From assembly GCF_016508255.1 (NCBI RefSeq), contig NZ_JADVKT010000015.1:1-29649 (forward strand): DNA of 29,649 nt, read 5' to 3'. This DNA comes from Acinetobacter calcoaceticus. Its GTDB lineage: Bacteria; Pseudomonadota; Gammaproteobacteria; Pseudomonadales; Moraxellaceae. Shown here piece after piece: positions 15,579-24,162 of this stretch. The stretch's first letter is position 1; each line of letters starts with the position of its first letter. The position numbers were made by a program, and so were the translations under genes. A model generated the notes under the pieces. It was not told where the DNA came from, did no database searches, and worked only from the letters and a program-made list of their open reading frames with translations.

Positions 15579-16544
15579 ATGGATAGGCATTGCATAAATA
15601 TTGCAACTTCTGGTTTAAGCTTACAAGTTTCAGATGAATTAAAAATCCTAATCAGAAATTTAATATCTAATCAATACGGAATTAACTGGGTTAATATCTC
15701 AAGTAATCATATTGATTTATTATTAATTAACGAAAACTTTTTTGATTCTAAAAATATTCAGAATATTCTTCAAAAGAAAAAAATTCCTTATTTAAAAATT
15801 ACTAAAACTCCTTCCCAAAATGGAAATCAAGTTTATGAACATACTCTGCATCTTCCGTTAGAAAAAGTAGAACCTCTATTCGACTGGCTACAAAGAAATC
15901 TATTATCGCTTTTAGATCAAAATAGTGTTGCTATAGTTTCAGATTTATCAAATAAATCCCTGCTCATTGATGATAATTTTATAAGGAATTTGCACAGTCC
16001 AGAAAATGCCAGACTACACCTATTTGATGATAAAGGCACTCTCGCCATTATTGACAATAGGACTCAAGTTGCTTGGTTAGAACCATCACGCCAACAAACG
16101 CAAACTAATCAAAGCTTTGATTTCACTTTTGCTAAAACCTCAGATTTCACTAAAGTTTCTCGTAAGAAAAATTACTATTTACAGGACTGGTTATGGAACC
16201 TGATTTGGAGTTCAAAAAACTTTGAAAATCTAGCCGGAAAGGATGGATATTTTAAAATCGATCATTGGCCACAACCCTACCAAAAAGAATATAGAAAAGT
16301 GAGCCTACAACTCTCTGCATGTTTCATACAGGGAGCAAAAATTACTGATGTTGCTAAACAACTTAACTTATCAATCGATGATGTTTTACGCTTCGTTACA
16401 GCTTGTGTCATGGCAAATAATGGAAAGTTTGTTTCTGCAAATAAATGTTCTTATGCGCCAAGCTCTCATTTAGAAAATTCAAGTATAGACAATCATTTTT
16501 TTAAAAATTTTATAGGGAAGATTAGGCGACGTTTTGGTCTTTAA
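15579..16544 (+). CDS. Unknown protein of a GTPase module with a helix-turn-helix-like C-terminal region
   Basis: 321 residues, not matched to a named family. Residues 1-115 look alpha/beta. Residues about 251-284 (GAKITDVAKQLNLSIDDVL and the following helix) look like a helix-turn-helix or winged-helix core. The last 15 residues form a basic, aromatic tail (FFKNFIGKIRRRFGL) that could touch membrane or nucleic acid. It lies between the first Roadblock gene and the GTPase gene, 8 bases from the latter. In actinobacterial conservons the protein at this place (DUF742) is also a winged-helix protein, an analogy and not proven homology. The ATG lacks a good Shine-Dalgarno sequence, so low or regulated translation is possible. 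Confidence 0.8.
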   Translation: MDRHCINIATSGLSLQVSDELKILIRNLISNQYGINWVNISSNHIDLLLINENFFDSKNIQNILQKKKIPYLKITKTPSQNGNQVYEHTLHLPLEKVEPLFDWLQRNLLSLLDQNSVAIVSDLSNKSLLIDDNFIRNLHSPENARLHLFDDKGTLAIIDNRTQVAWLEPSRQQTQTNQSFDFTFAKTSDFTKVSRKKNYYLQDWLWNLIWSSKNFENLAGKDGYFKIDHWPQPYQKEYRKVSLQLSACFIQGAKITDVAKQLNLSIDDVLRFVTACVMANNGKFVSANKCSYAPSSHLENSSIDNHFFKNFIGKIRRRFGL

Positions 16545-16552
16545 GGAAAGTT

Positions 16553-17113
16553 ATGATTATACAGCAATATAAAATTGTCTTTGCAGGAAGCATGGGGGCC
16601 GGAAAAACAGAAGCGATTAAATCGTTATCTGAAATTCCAATTCTGGAAACAGAAGCATTCAATACCGATGCACAAAGTCACCAGAAAACCCAGACCACTG
16701 TAGGCATTGATTATGGTGAAATTACTTTAGATGATGGAATTAAAATTGGATTATATGGAACACCCGGACAAAGCCGTTTTGATTTTATCTGGTCGGTCAT
16801 TTGTGAAGGTGCTATCGGTATTATTTTATTATTAGATCATAATAGTCCCAATTCAATTGATGAACTAGATAGCTACTTAAAAATCTTTAAAAATTATAAT
16901 GATAACATTGCGATTGGTATTACTCATGTTGATGAAAATAAAGAATCCTCTCTTCAGAAATATCGTAATTGGATAAAGGCAAATGAACTGTCTTATCCAT
17001 TATTTTTCATTGATGCGCGAGAGCAAGAACAAATTTTAATGATGGTTGAATCACTCATTGCATCACTTGAAGTTAAAGTAGAATCAGTAGCACAGGGGAA
17101 TAATCATGCTTAG
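16553..17113 (+). CDS. Small Ras/MglA-like GTPase (conservon type)
   Basis: 186 residues, a single G domain. The P-loop is GSMGAGKT (12-19), the switch I threonine is T48 or T49 (TTVGIDYGEI), and switch II is GTPGQSRF (69-76) where Ras has DTAGQ. G4 reads THVD (124-127) instead of NKxD, and the G5 position is DAR (154-156). The GTPGQ-RF-W-GAIG pattern is that of the MglA/CvnD group of bacterial small GTPases. There is no lipidation motif. The gene overlaps the second Roadblock gene by 8 bases, so the two are probably co-translated. A role as a molecular switch is likely; the output (polarity, pili, signalling) is not shown here. Confidence 0.88.
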   Translation: MIIQQYKIVFAGSMGAGKTEAIKSLSEIPILETEAFNTDAQSHQKTQTTVGIDYGEITLDDGIKIGLYGTPGQSRFDFIWSVICEGAIGIILLLDHNSPNSIDELDSYLKIFKNYNDNIAIGITHVDENKESSLQKYRNWIKANELSYPLFFIDAREQEQILMMVESLIASLEVKVESVAQGNNHA

Positions 17114-17525
17114 TATTCCAACTCAAAAACGAACAGCACCAACGCAATTGCTACAACTCGCAAAAAGTGAAGCTCATAATATTCTCATGAATACACGCGG
17201 TGTAGATTTCGTGATGATTTGTTCTTCAGATGGTTTTGAATTAGCAACAGTGAGTCATAAGAATTACCACAATACGACTAAACTAGCGGCTGTTAGCAGT
17301 TCAATTTTGGCAATGGTGACTGCATTTTTAAAAGAAATTCAACTCATAGGATGTAATACCATCACCTTAGATGCAGATAATGGCAAAGCCATTTTGACGG
17401 CTATTCCTGCTGTTCACCACCCGATGGTCATGGTCACGCTAAGTAATAAAGAGGTTCTTTTGGGGCAATTACTTTATAGCTTGAAAAAAGCGAGTCAATT
17501 GATTGCAGAGGCTGATGGAGAATAA
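17106..17525 (+). CDS. Roadblock/LC7 protein, second copy (MglB-like)
   Basis: 139 residues. The Roadblock/LC7 fold shows as a first helix (LLQLAKSEAHNILMNTRG), strands VDFVMICSSDGFELATVS, a central helix (TTKLAAVSSSILAMVTAFL), strands around CNTITLDADNGKAILTAIP and VMVTLSNKE, and a final helix. This is the standard MglB-like pattern, so it is the better candidate for the direct GTPase partner or GAP. It starts inside the GTPase gene with AGGGG upstream. It ends the operon before a strong terminator. Confidence 0.87.
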   Translation: MLSIPTQKRTAPTQLLQLAKSEAHNILMNTRGVDFVMICSSDGFELATVSHKNYHNTTKLAAVSSSILAMVTAFLKEIQLIGCNTITLDADNGKAILTAIPAVHHPMVMVTLSNKEVLLGQLLYSLKKASQLIAEADGE

Positions 17526-17547
17526 ATTACAGGTCTTCATATAAAAT

Positions 17548-17577
17548 AAATGCCACCTTTTATAGGTGGCATTTTTT
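17548..17577. terminator. Bidirectional terminator between the Roadblock operon and the atu operon
   Basis: AAATGCCACCT / AGGTGGCATTT with a 5-base loop and T-run. It overlaps the stop codon of the convergent atuF-like gene by two bases. Confidence 0.9.
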
Positions 17578-19519
17578 ATGAGACTTGAATAGTAAATAAC
17601 ATTTGCCGTTTTTTCACTTGCTGCCCCTGCTGCCCTAAAATATCTAAGACTACACCATCTATATCGGACTTAATTTGCTGCTGGATTTTCATTGCTTCAA
17701 GTACCAATAAGGTTTGCCCTTTCACCACCTGATCACCTTGATTGACCAAAATATTGACCACAGCACCATCCATTGGTGCTTTGATTTTCCCATCTCCAGA
17801 AATATCTACCGCTTCTGGAGCAGCATAAGTCACATTGCTAATCGCAACATTACCATTATGTAGATCTAAATAAAGCTGATCACTCTCTAGTACATATTGA
17901 ACACGGCGGCGTACACCATCAATCAAGTACGTCAAGTTTTTGTTTGTTTTTTCAATGACTTCAATAACAACTGCTTTATCACAAAACAGCACACTAAACT
18001 TATTATTGTCAGATGACAACTGTAATTGGATTTGCTGATCATCGTATTTAAGCTTTAAAGGTAAAGGCACGCCAAGCCCTGTTTGCCATGCTACGATATT
18101 TTTATTTTGACTAAATAGTGCCGCAGCAATCGCTAAGGTTTCTAAAGAGAGAACCTGTTTATGTAAGCTATTGTCATTTTGAAAATGCTGTTGAATAAAT
18201 GCCGTATTCGTATCTCCCTCAACAACAACTGGATGGCGCAGTAAATTGACCAAGAACTGTTTATTACTATTCACACCCAGCAAAACGCTGTCATCTACAG
18301 CACGAGCAAGTAAACGAATCGCATCTTCACGGGTTTTACCGTATGCAATTACCTTCGCCACCATCGGATCATAAAATGGACTGACTTCATCAGTAGTTAA
18401 CATGCCATGGTCAATTCGTATATGAGGTAAACTCGCAGGCTCCCAACGTAAAATCTTACCTGTTTGGGGCAAGAAATCTTGGCGTGGGTCTTCGGCATAC
18501 AAACGAACTTCAATCGCATGGCCATTGAAGGTCAACTCGTGTTGTTTCAATGGCAACTTTTCACTATTGGCTACGCGCAATTGCCATTCAACTAGATCTA
18601 ATCCTGTAATTAACTCGGTAACAGGATGTTCAACCTGCAAACGGGTGTTCATTTCTAAAAAATAAAATGTGCCCGATGTGTCAAGTAAGAATTCAACTGT
18701 ACCCGCGCCCACATAAGCGCATGCTTTAGCAGCAGCTACAGCTGCCTCTCCCATTTTTTGGCGAAGCTCAGATGTCATGACTGGACAAGGCGCCTCTTCA
18801 ACGACTTTTTGATGACGGCGTTGAATCGAACAATCGCGCTCAAACAAATAAACATAATTGCCGTGCGTATCGCCAAAAACCTGAATTTCGACATGGCGCG
18901 GAGCAATGACTGCTTTTTCTAAAATAAGCTCACCCGAACCAAAAGCATTTTCAGCTTCTGAACGAGCTGTTTGTAAAGCCTCAACCAATTCGGTTGGCTG
19001 CTGAACCAACCGCATGCCACGGCCACCACCGCCAGCCGAAGCTTTTACCATAATTGGAAAACCAATCTGTTCTGCTTGCACTGCCAAATATTCAAGATCT
19101 TGACGATCACCTTCATAGCCCGGCACACAAGGTACACCTGCCTGAATCATGGCAATTTTTGAGAGTCGCTTACTACCCATCAGTTCAATTGCTGAAGCTG
19201 TGGGACCAATAAAAGTAATTTGGTTGTCGATACAAGCTTGAGCAAAATCGGTATTCTCTGATAAAAAACCATAGCCAGGATGAATCGCATCTGCCCCTGT
19301 TTTTTTACAAGCTTCTATAATTTTGGTGATGGATAGATAAGATTCAGAAACTTTAGAAACCCCAATATAAACTGCCTCATCAGCTTCTTGAACATGGCGG
19401 GCATTACGGTCTGCATCTGAATATACCGCTACAGTTTGATAGCCCATTGCCTTTGCAGTTTGCATAACCCTAACTGCAATTTCACCACGATTAGCAATCA
19501 ATACTTTTGAAAATTTCAT
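17576..19519 (-). CDS. atuF: Geranyl-CoA carboxylase alpha subunit (biotin carboxylase and biotin carrier)
   Basis: 647 residues. The N-terminal biotin carboxylase part opens with KVLIANRGEIAVRVM, has the ATP-grasp glycine loop GGGGRGMR near 165-172 and EMNTRLQVEHPVTE near 290. The C-terminal biotin carrier domain has EAMKI at 608-612, with Lys 611 as the biotin site (most relatives have EAMKM). With the AtuC beta subunit it would carboxylate geranyl-CoA to isohexenylglutaconyl-CoA using bicarbonate and ATP. Sequence alone fits methylcrotonyl-CoA carboxylase equally; the atu gene order decides. It is the last gene of the operon, 11 bases after atuE. Confidence 0.85.
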   Translation of the reverse strand: MKFSKVLIANRGEIAVRVMQTAKAMGYQTVAVYSDADRNARHVQEADEAVYIGVSKVSESYLSITKIIEACKKTGADAIHPGYGFLSENTDFAQACIDNQITFIGPTASAIELMGSKRLSKIAMIQAGVPCVPGYEGDRQDLEYLAVQAEQIGFPIMVKASAGGGGRGMRLVQQPTELVEALQTARSEAENAFGSGELILEKAVIAPRHVEIQVFGDTHGNYVYLFERDCSIQRRHQKVVEEAPCPVMTSELRQKMGEAAVAAAKACAYVGAGTVEFLLDTSGTFYFLEMNTRLQVEHPVTELITGLDLVEWQLRVANSEKLPLKQHELTFNGHAIEVRLYAEDPRQDFLPQTGKILRWEPASLPHIRIDHGMLTTDEVSPFYDPMVAKVIAYGKTREDAIRLLARAVDDSVLLGVNSNKQFLVNLLRHPVVVEGDTNTAFIQQHFQNDNSLHKQVLSLETLAIAAALFSQNKNIVAWQTGLGVPLPLKLKYDDQQIQLQLSSDNNKFSVLFCDKAVVIEVIEKTNKNLTYLIDGVRRRVQYVLESDQLYLDLHNGNVAISNVTYAAPEAVDISGDGKIKAPMDGAVVNILVNQGDQVVKGQTLLVLEAMKIQQQIKSDIDGVVLDILGQQGQQVKKRQMLFTIQVS

Positions 19520-19530
19520 TGTTTTTATCC

Positions 19531-20373
19531 TTATTTTTCTTGCTCAATGGCCCAATTCGGCAAACGTTTTTGGATAAAAGCCACTGTGCCTTCTTGTCCT
19601 TCAGCTCCACCAACAGCTTGAGCAAACTGCTGTGCTGCATCATCTAGCAAATCATTTAAAGGTTCATTGAGTGTTCGATGTAACAATGCTTTTGTCATAC
19701 GTGAAGCTTGTGGTGCCGCACGTTTAATTTGTTCAATGGTTTCTTTTAATAACTGTTCCAGCTCTAATTCATTATGCGCAATCTCATGTACAACTCCGGC
19801 TTTAAGTGCCGTGTGCCCTTCAAAACGCATGCCTAATAAAGCCAATCGACGAGCCTGTGTTAGGCCAATACGCTTCACCACAAAAGGAGCAATTTGGGCA
19901 GGAATCACCCCAAGACCCGTTTCCGGCAATCCAAATTGAGTATTATCACGGCTAATAGCAACATCAGAAACGCAGGCAAGACCAAAACCACCACCTAAAA
20001 CTGCTCCTTCTAAAATCACTACAACTGTCTGCGGTGCGACATCGACTTGTTCAAGCATGGCACCAAAACGGCGATTAAATTCGGCATAAGGTTGTAGGCT
20101 TCCCGCATTGGCTGCATCGGCTCGCAAAGCTGCCATATCTTTAATGTCGCCACCCGCACAGAAAGTCGTCCCTTCACCACGAATGATGACGGCCCGAATC
20201 GAAAGATCATCTTGAATGGCAGCAAAGACTTGTTGAATGGCTTTCACCATATTCAAATTCATGGCATTGCAGCTTTCTGGTCGGTTTAACCAGAGGTATA
20301 AAATACTGCCGTCCTGTTTGAACTGAATGCTGCTATCAACGCTTAAGGCTTGTAGTGAAGCTGAAAGTGTCAT
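19531..20373 (-). CDS. atuE: Isohexenylglutaconyl-CoA hydratase (enoyl-CoA hydratase family)
   Basis: 280 residues of the crotonase family. Oxyanion-hole elements are GTTFCAGGDIKDM and the GAVLGGGFGLACVSDVA helix; the catalytic region reads FGLPETGLGVIP with the expected glutamate. In the acyclic terpene pathway AtuE hydrates isohexenylglutaconyl-CoA to the 3-hydroxy acid thioester, parallel to LiuC in leucine breakdown. The family is broad, so specificity rests on position between atuD and atuF (gaps of 16 and 11 bases). Confidence 0.82.
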   Translation of the reverse strand: MTLSASLQALSVDSSIQFKQDGSILYLWLNRPESCNAMNLNMVKAIQQVFAAIQDDLSIRAVIIRGEGTTFCAGGDIKDMAALRADAANAGSLQPYAEFNRRFGAMLEQVDVAPQTVVVILEGAVLGGGFGLACVSDVAISRDNTQFGLPETGLGVIPAQIAPFVVKRIGLTQARRLALLGMRFEGHTALKAGVVHEIAHNELELEQLLKETIEQIKRAAPQASRMTKALLHRTLNEPLNDLLDDAAQQFAQAVGGAEGQEGTVAFIQKRLPNWAIEQEK

Positions 20374-20389
20374 GGCCTACTCCTTATTT

Positions 20390-21547
20390 TCATTTTCGTT
20401 TTTTAGGCAGAATGTCCATGAGCTTACAGATAATTCCCAACATAATTTCATCTGCCCCACCACCAATAGACCCTAAGCGACCATCACGATATAACTGAGA
20501 TGCGGGGTTCTCCCACATAAAACCATTTCCCCCCCAATATTGCAGACAACTATCTGCAACCTCACGCGTTAAGCGTCCTGCTTTAAGTTTTGCCATGGAA
20601 GCCAACATGGTGACATCTTCACCCGCAATATGCTGTTCACAAGCCTGATAAGTTAATGCTTTGAGCGCCTCCACCTCAGTCATAAGTTCGGCAAAACGAA
20701 AATGGATATATTGGTTATTGATAAGCGGCTGACCAAAAGTAGTTCGCTCTTTAGTGTAATCAATGGTTTGCTTAATACAGTGCTGCAAGCCACCAATGGC
20801 ATTGGCACATGCCCATAAACGCTCTTCTTGAAATTGCATCATCTGCATCATAAAGCCCATGCCTTCAACACCGACTAAATTACGCTGCGGAACTCGTACA
20901 TTGTCTAAATAAACTTGTGCTGTTGTGGTTGAACGCATACCTAGTTTATTTAATGGCTCTGAAAAACTAATCCCTTTAGTTTTTGCCGGTACGATAATCA
21001 TTGACTTATTAACATGTGGTTTATCATCAGAGGTATTAGCTAAAAGACAGAAAAAGTCAGCTTGTAATGAGTTGGTGATCCACATTTTGCTGCCATTAAT
21101 GACATAATCATCGCCATCTTTTTTTGCAGTTGTTTTAATGGCTGCAACATCCGAACCCGCATGCACTTCTGATACAGCAATTGAGGCCACATATTCTCCA
21201 GCAATCGCTGGTGTTAAAAACTCATCACGTAGCTCTTTACTACCAAAGCGCGCTAAAGCAGGCGTTGCCATATCGGTTTGAACACCGATTGCTAACGGTA
21301 CTCCGCCACAAGCTGCATAGCCAATTTCTTCAGCAACTACGAGGTTATAAGAATAATCTAAGTTTAAACCGCCATTTTCCTCAGGCTTACAGATTCCCAA
21401 TAGACCTAAATCACCCATCTTTTTAAATACATCATGAATTGGGAAACGCCCTGCTGCCTCCCACTCTGGAATGTGTGGATTAAGCTCATTTTCAACAAAT
21501 TGACGAGCTGTTCGGCGTAATGCTTCATGTTCGGCAGTAAATTTCAT
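20390..21547 (-). CDS. atuD: Citronellyl-CoA dehydrogenase (acyl-CoA dehydrogenase family)
   Basis: 385 residues. FAD-dependent alpha,beta-desaturase expected to turn citronellyl-CoA into geranyl-CoA. Family blocks: LGICKPEENGGL, IAVSEVHAGSDVAAIKT, GSKMWITN, GMRSTTTAQVYLDNVRVP, ERTTFGQPL and YWGGNGFMWENPASQLYRDGRL. The loop that carries the catalytic Glu in many relatives (YEGT) reads SIGGGADEIM, so the base is more likely the Glu of QEERLW, as in isovaleryl-CoA dehydrogenase; this is inference by eye. It is 42 bases after atuC. Confidence 0.85.
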   Translation of the reverse strand: MKFTAEHEALRRTARQFVENELNPHIPEWEAAGRFPIHDVFKKMGDLGLLGICKPEENGGLNLDYSYNLVVAEEIGYAACGGVPLAIGVQTDMATPALARFGSKELRDEFLTPAIAGEYVASIAVSEVHAGSDVAAIKTTAKKDGDDYVINGSKMWITNSLQADFFCLLANTSDDKPHVNKSMIIVPAKTKGISFSEPLNKLGMRSTTTAQVYLDNVRVPQRNLVGVEGMGFMMQMMQFQEERLWACANAIGGLQHCIKQTIDYTKERTTFGQPLINNQYIHFRFAELMTEVEALKALTYQACEQHIAGEDVTMLASMAKLKAGRLTREVADSCLQYWGGNGFMWENPASQLYRDGRLGSIGGGADEIMLGIICKLMDILPKKRK

Positions 21548-21589
21548 CGTGTTATTCCTATTAATTTTTTTAATTGCGGTAAAAGTTGA

Positions 21590-23203
21590 TTAAAAACGAG
21601 ATACACCAAAACGAGTTGGATTTAGCTCTCGCTGTTGTGCTTCATAAATAGTCTGTAAAAGGAAAATCAGTAGCTTTCGGGTATCTCGCGGGTCAATAAT
21701 GCCGTCGTCATGCATCATGGCTGTATTGAAAAGCGCGGTAGACTGTTGTTCCAGTTTTATAGTTGTACTTTGCTCAAGGAAGTCAAGCATTTGAGGATTA
21801 GGTTCTTGACCCGAAGCTTTTTGCTTTCCTTCCGCCACAATACGTAATACTTTTCCAGCCTGAGCAGCCCCCATCACCGCAACATGCGAGTTTGGCCAAG
21901 CAAAAATAAAGTCTGGAGACAGGCTCCGACCACACATCGCATAGTTCCCTGCACCATACGAGCCTGCAACAACAATCGAAATTTTAGGCACGGTACAATT
22001 GGCAACAGCCTGAATGAGTTTTGAGCCATGTTTGATAATGCCATTTTGCTCAGCATCAGTTCCGACCATAAAACCTGTGGTGTTGTGCAAAAACAATAAC
22101 GGACGCTTGGTTTGTTCACATAAATGAATAAACTGAGCTGTCTTCGCTGCCCCTTGAGGCGTAATCGGACCATTATTGGTAATAATACCAATATGCAATC
22201 CACCAATTTTGGCCCAACCACAAACAGTTAAATCATCATATTCTTGTTTAAACTCAAGGAAATCTGAATCATCAATAATTCTAGCAACCACATCTTTCAT
22301 ATCAAAGGGTTGTTTAGGGTCATTTGGAATGACACCTAATAATTCATCAACATCATAACGAGGTTCTTTATAGACCGCTTCAACTGGCTTAATTTGTTCT
22401 TTCCAATTGAGATGCTCAAAAATTTCACGTGCAAGCCGAATACCATCGGCATCATTTTCTGCTAAATACTCTGCTGTACCAGCAATTTGAGCATGCATTT
22501 CTGCCCCACCCAATTCTTCAGCAGTTGCAACCTCGCCAGTAGCAGCCAACAATAAAGGAGGACCTGCAAGAAGCATCTCGGTTTGTTTACGTACTGCAAT
22601 CACATAATCTGAAAGACCGGGCTGATAAGCACCACCCGCTGTTGCATTACCATGTACTACAGCTAATTGAGGAATACCTGCCGCAGATAGACGAGCCTGA
22701 TTGGCAAAAGTCATACCACCATAGGTAAATACTTCCGCAGCATAATTTAAGTTTGCACCACCACTTTCAGTCAACGTAATTAAAGGGAGTTTTTGCTCTA
22801 GGGCAATCTTTTGCAAACGTAAAGTTTTCTGTACACCCATGGGTGACATCGTCCCACCCTTAATTGCACTATTGCTTGCAGATACTAAACAACGCACACC
22901 ACTGACAAAACCAATGCCAGCAATCACACCGCCGCCAGCTTCCGAGCCATCTTTATCATCATGCATGTTGTAGCCAACCAAGCCACAAAGTTCAATGAAC
23001 GGAGAATCGGCATCTAACAATAATCGCACACGTTCATGCGGCAAAATCTTGCCTTTTTTATCGAACTTCGGTTTAGCAGCATATGATTTATCAATACTTT
23101 TTTGCTGAATTGCACCTACCTCACTCAACTGAGCAAGTAATGCATCTTTATTTTTTTGATACTGTTCACTACCTATCGCAATCTCAGATGGAAGACTTGT
23201 CAT
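21590..23203 (-). CDS. atuC: Geranyl-CoA carboxylase beta subunit (carboxyltransferase)
   Basis: 537 residues with both halves of the carboxyltransferase fold. The oxyanion glycines lie in NATAGGAYQPG and in VAGSYGAGNYAMCGR. The stretch after SGGANL reads NYAAEVFTYGGMTFANQ, unlike the PRQDEVFPDRDHFGR stretch of methylcrotonyl-CoA carboxylases, which supports the larger geranyl-CoA as substrate. It would form a mixed complex with AtuF. It is 9 bases after atuB. Confidence 0.87.
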   Translation of the reverse strand: MTSLPSEIAIGSEQYQKNKDALLAQLSEVGAIQQKSIDKSYAAKPKFDKKGKILPHERVRLLLDADSPFIELCGLVGYNMHDDKDGSEAGGGVIAGIGFVSGVRCLVSASNSAIKGGTMSPMGVQKTLRLQKIALEQKLPLITLTESGGANLNYAAEVFTYGGMTFANQARLSAAGIPQLAVVHGNATAGGAYQPGLSDYVIAVRKQTEMLLAGPPLLLAATGEVATAEELGGAEMHAQIAGTAEYLAENDADGIRLAREIFEHLNWKEQIKPVEAVYKEPRYDVDELLGVIPNDPKQPFDMKDVVARIIDDSDFLEFKQEYDDLTVCGWAKIGGLHIGIITNNGPITPQGAAKTAQFIHLCEQTKRPLLFLHNTTGFMVGTDAEQNGIIKHGSKLIQAVANCTVPKISIVVAGSYGAGNYAMCGRSLSPDFIFAWPNSHVAVMGAAQAGKVLRIVAEGKQKASGQEPNPQMLDFLEQSTTIKLEQQSTALFNTAMMHDDGIIDPRDTRKLLIFLLQTIYEAQQRELNPTRFGVSRF

Positions 23204-23212
23204 CGTTATTCC

Positions 23213-24157
23213 TCACTCCAAGCCTAGCTTGTCGTCTTGCAGCTGGGCAGAGCATTGCTCTGCTTTTCCAGCTTCATCTTTTTTAAAAATTTCTGGGATA
23301 AATGCACGGTGGAAACCATTATAAGATTCACTATTTGTGGCCTCGCTTAGTGGATACATACGTGTACCGTGCGATGCAGCACCATCAATACGCAAAGTCA
23401 CGCCTGACACAAAAGCTGCCGCATCAGATAATAAATAACAAATTGCTGATGAAACTTCCGACTCAGTTCCCATTCGTTTTAAAGGAACATTGCCAGCAAG
23501 GCTTGGAATAATCACTTTCGCAAAATCACCGCTATAATTATCCATACCAGATGATACAATCCAACCTGGCGCAACTGCATTCACTCGAACGCCGGATTTA
23601 CCCCACTCGACAGATGCTGTTTTAGTAAGGTTATCGACTCCAGAACGTGCCGCACCTGAATGGCCCATTCCTGGCATGCCACCCCACATATCCGCAGTCA
23701 TGTTGACAATACTGCCACCATGTTTTGCCATCCATTGGTTATAAGCTTCACGCATTAAATAGAAAGTTGAGTGCAAGTTATTACGAACAACTGCATCAAA
23801 ACCATTTGCAGAGATATTTTCTAAAGCTGATGGAAACTGACCACCTGCATTATTCACCAAGCCGTCTAGTCTGCCGAACTTTTCAATCACTTCGGCAACC
23901 ATGCTTTTCACTTGTTCTTCTTCACGGTTATCACACACAATGAAATGAACGAACCCACCATCGTCTGTGATTTCTTGGCTGACTTTTTCCAATTTTTCAA
24001 TTTTACGCCCTGTAATAATGACTTGAGCACCTAAAGCGGCCAGCTCATGTGCGGTACAACGGCCGATTCCAGAACCGCCACCTGTCACAATGACAACCTT
24101 ATTGGTAAACGCATCCTGTCTAAAAATTGATTGATAACCCATCTTTATTTCATCCAT
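23213..24157 (-). CDS. atuB: Short-chain dehydrogenase/reductase AtuB
   Basis: 314 residues. A Rossmann fold with TGGGSGIG (25-32) and NNAGG (102-106) shows NAD(P) binding. The usual YxxxK active site is not there: by eye the Tyr position is Ser 167 and the Lys position is Arg 171 in GMGHSGAARSGVDNLTK, so it resembles the atypical dienoyl-CoA reductase branch. AtuB is encoded in known citronellol clusters, but its step is not settled. Residues about 294-314 are encoded by a short palindromic repeat and look like a recent read-through tail. It is 5 bases after atuA. Confidence 0.83.
   Translation of the reverse strand: MDEIKMGYQSIFRQDAFTNKVVIVTGGGSGIGRCTAHELAALGAQVIITGRKIEKLEKVSQEITDDGGFVHFIVCDNREEEQVKSMVAEVIEKFGRLDGLVNNAGGQFPSALENISANGFDAVVRNNLHSTFYLMREAYNQWMAKHGGSIVNMTADMWGGMPGMGHSGAARSGVDNLTKTASVEWGKSGVRVNAVAPGWIVSSGMDNYSGDFAKVIIPSLAGNVPLKRMGTESEVSSAICYLLSDAAAFVSGVTLRIDGAASHGTRMYPLSEATNSESYNGFHRAFIPEIFKKDEAGKAEQCSAQLQDDKLGLE
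23234..23263. repeat. Short palindromic repeat element, copy 2, inside the end of atuB
   Basis: GTCTTGC, six bases, then GCAGAGC-ATT-GCTCTGC at 23247-23263. Spacing, stem length and loop equal the copy at 9154-9183; the outer stem bases differ but stay paired. On the minus strand it encodes residues AEQCSA and beyond of AtuB. Confidence 0.6.
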
Positions 24158-24162
24158 TTCTA

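Noticed and set aside
17576..24157. Reading the cluster as the leucine/isovalerate (liu) operon
   Set aside because: The carboxylase, hydratase, dehydrogenase set fits both, but an AtuA-family gene, an AtuB-type SDR, the atuA-F gene order and the non-MCC sequence after SGGANL in the beta subunit favour the acyclic terpene cluster.
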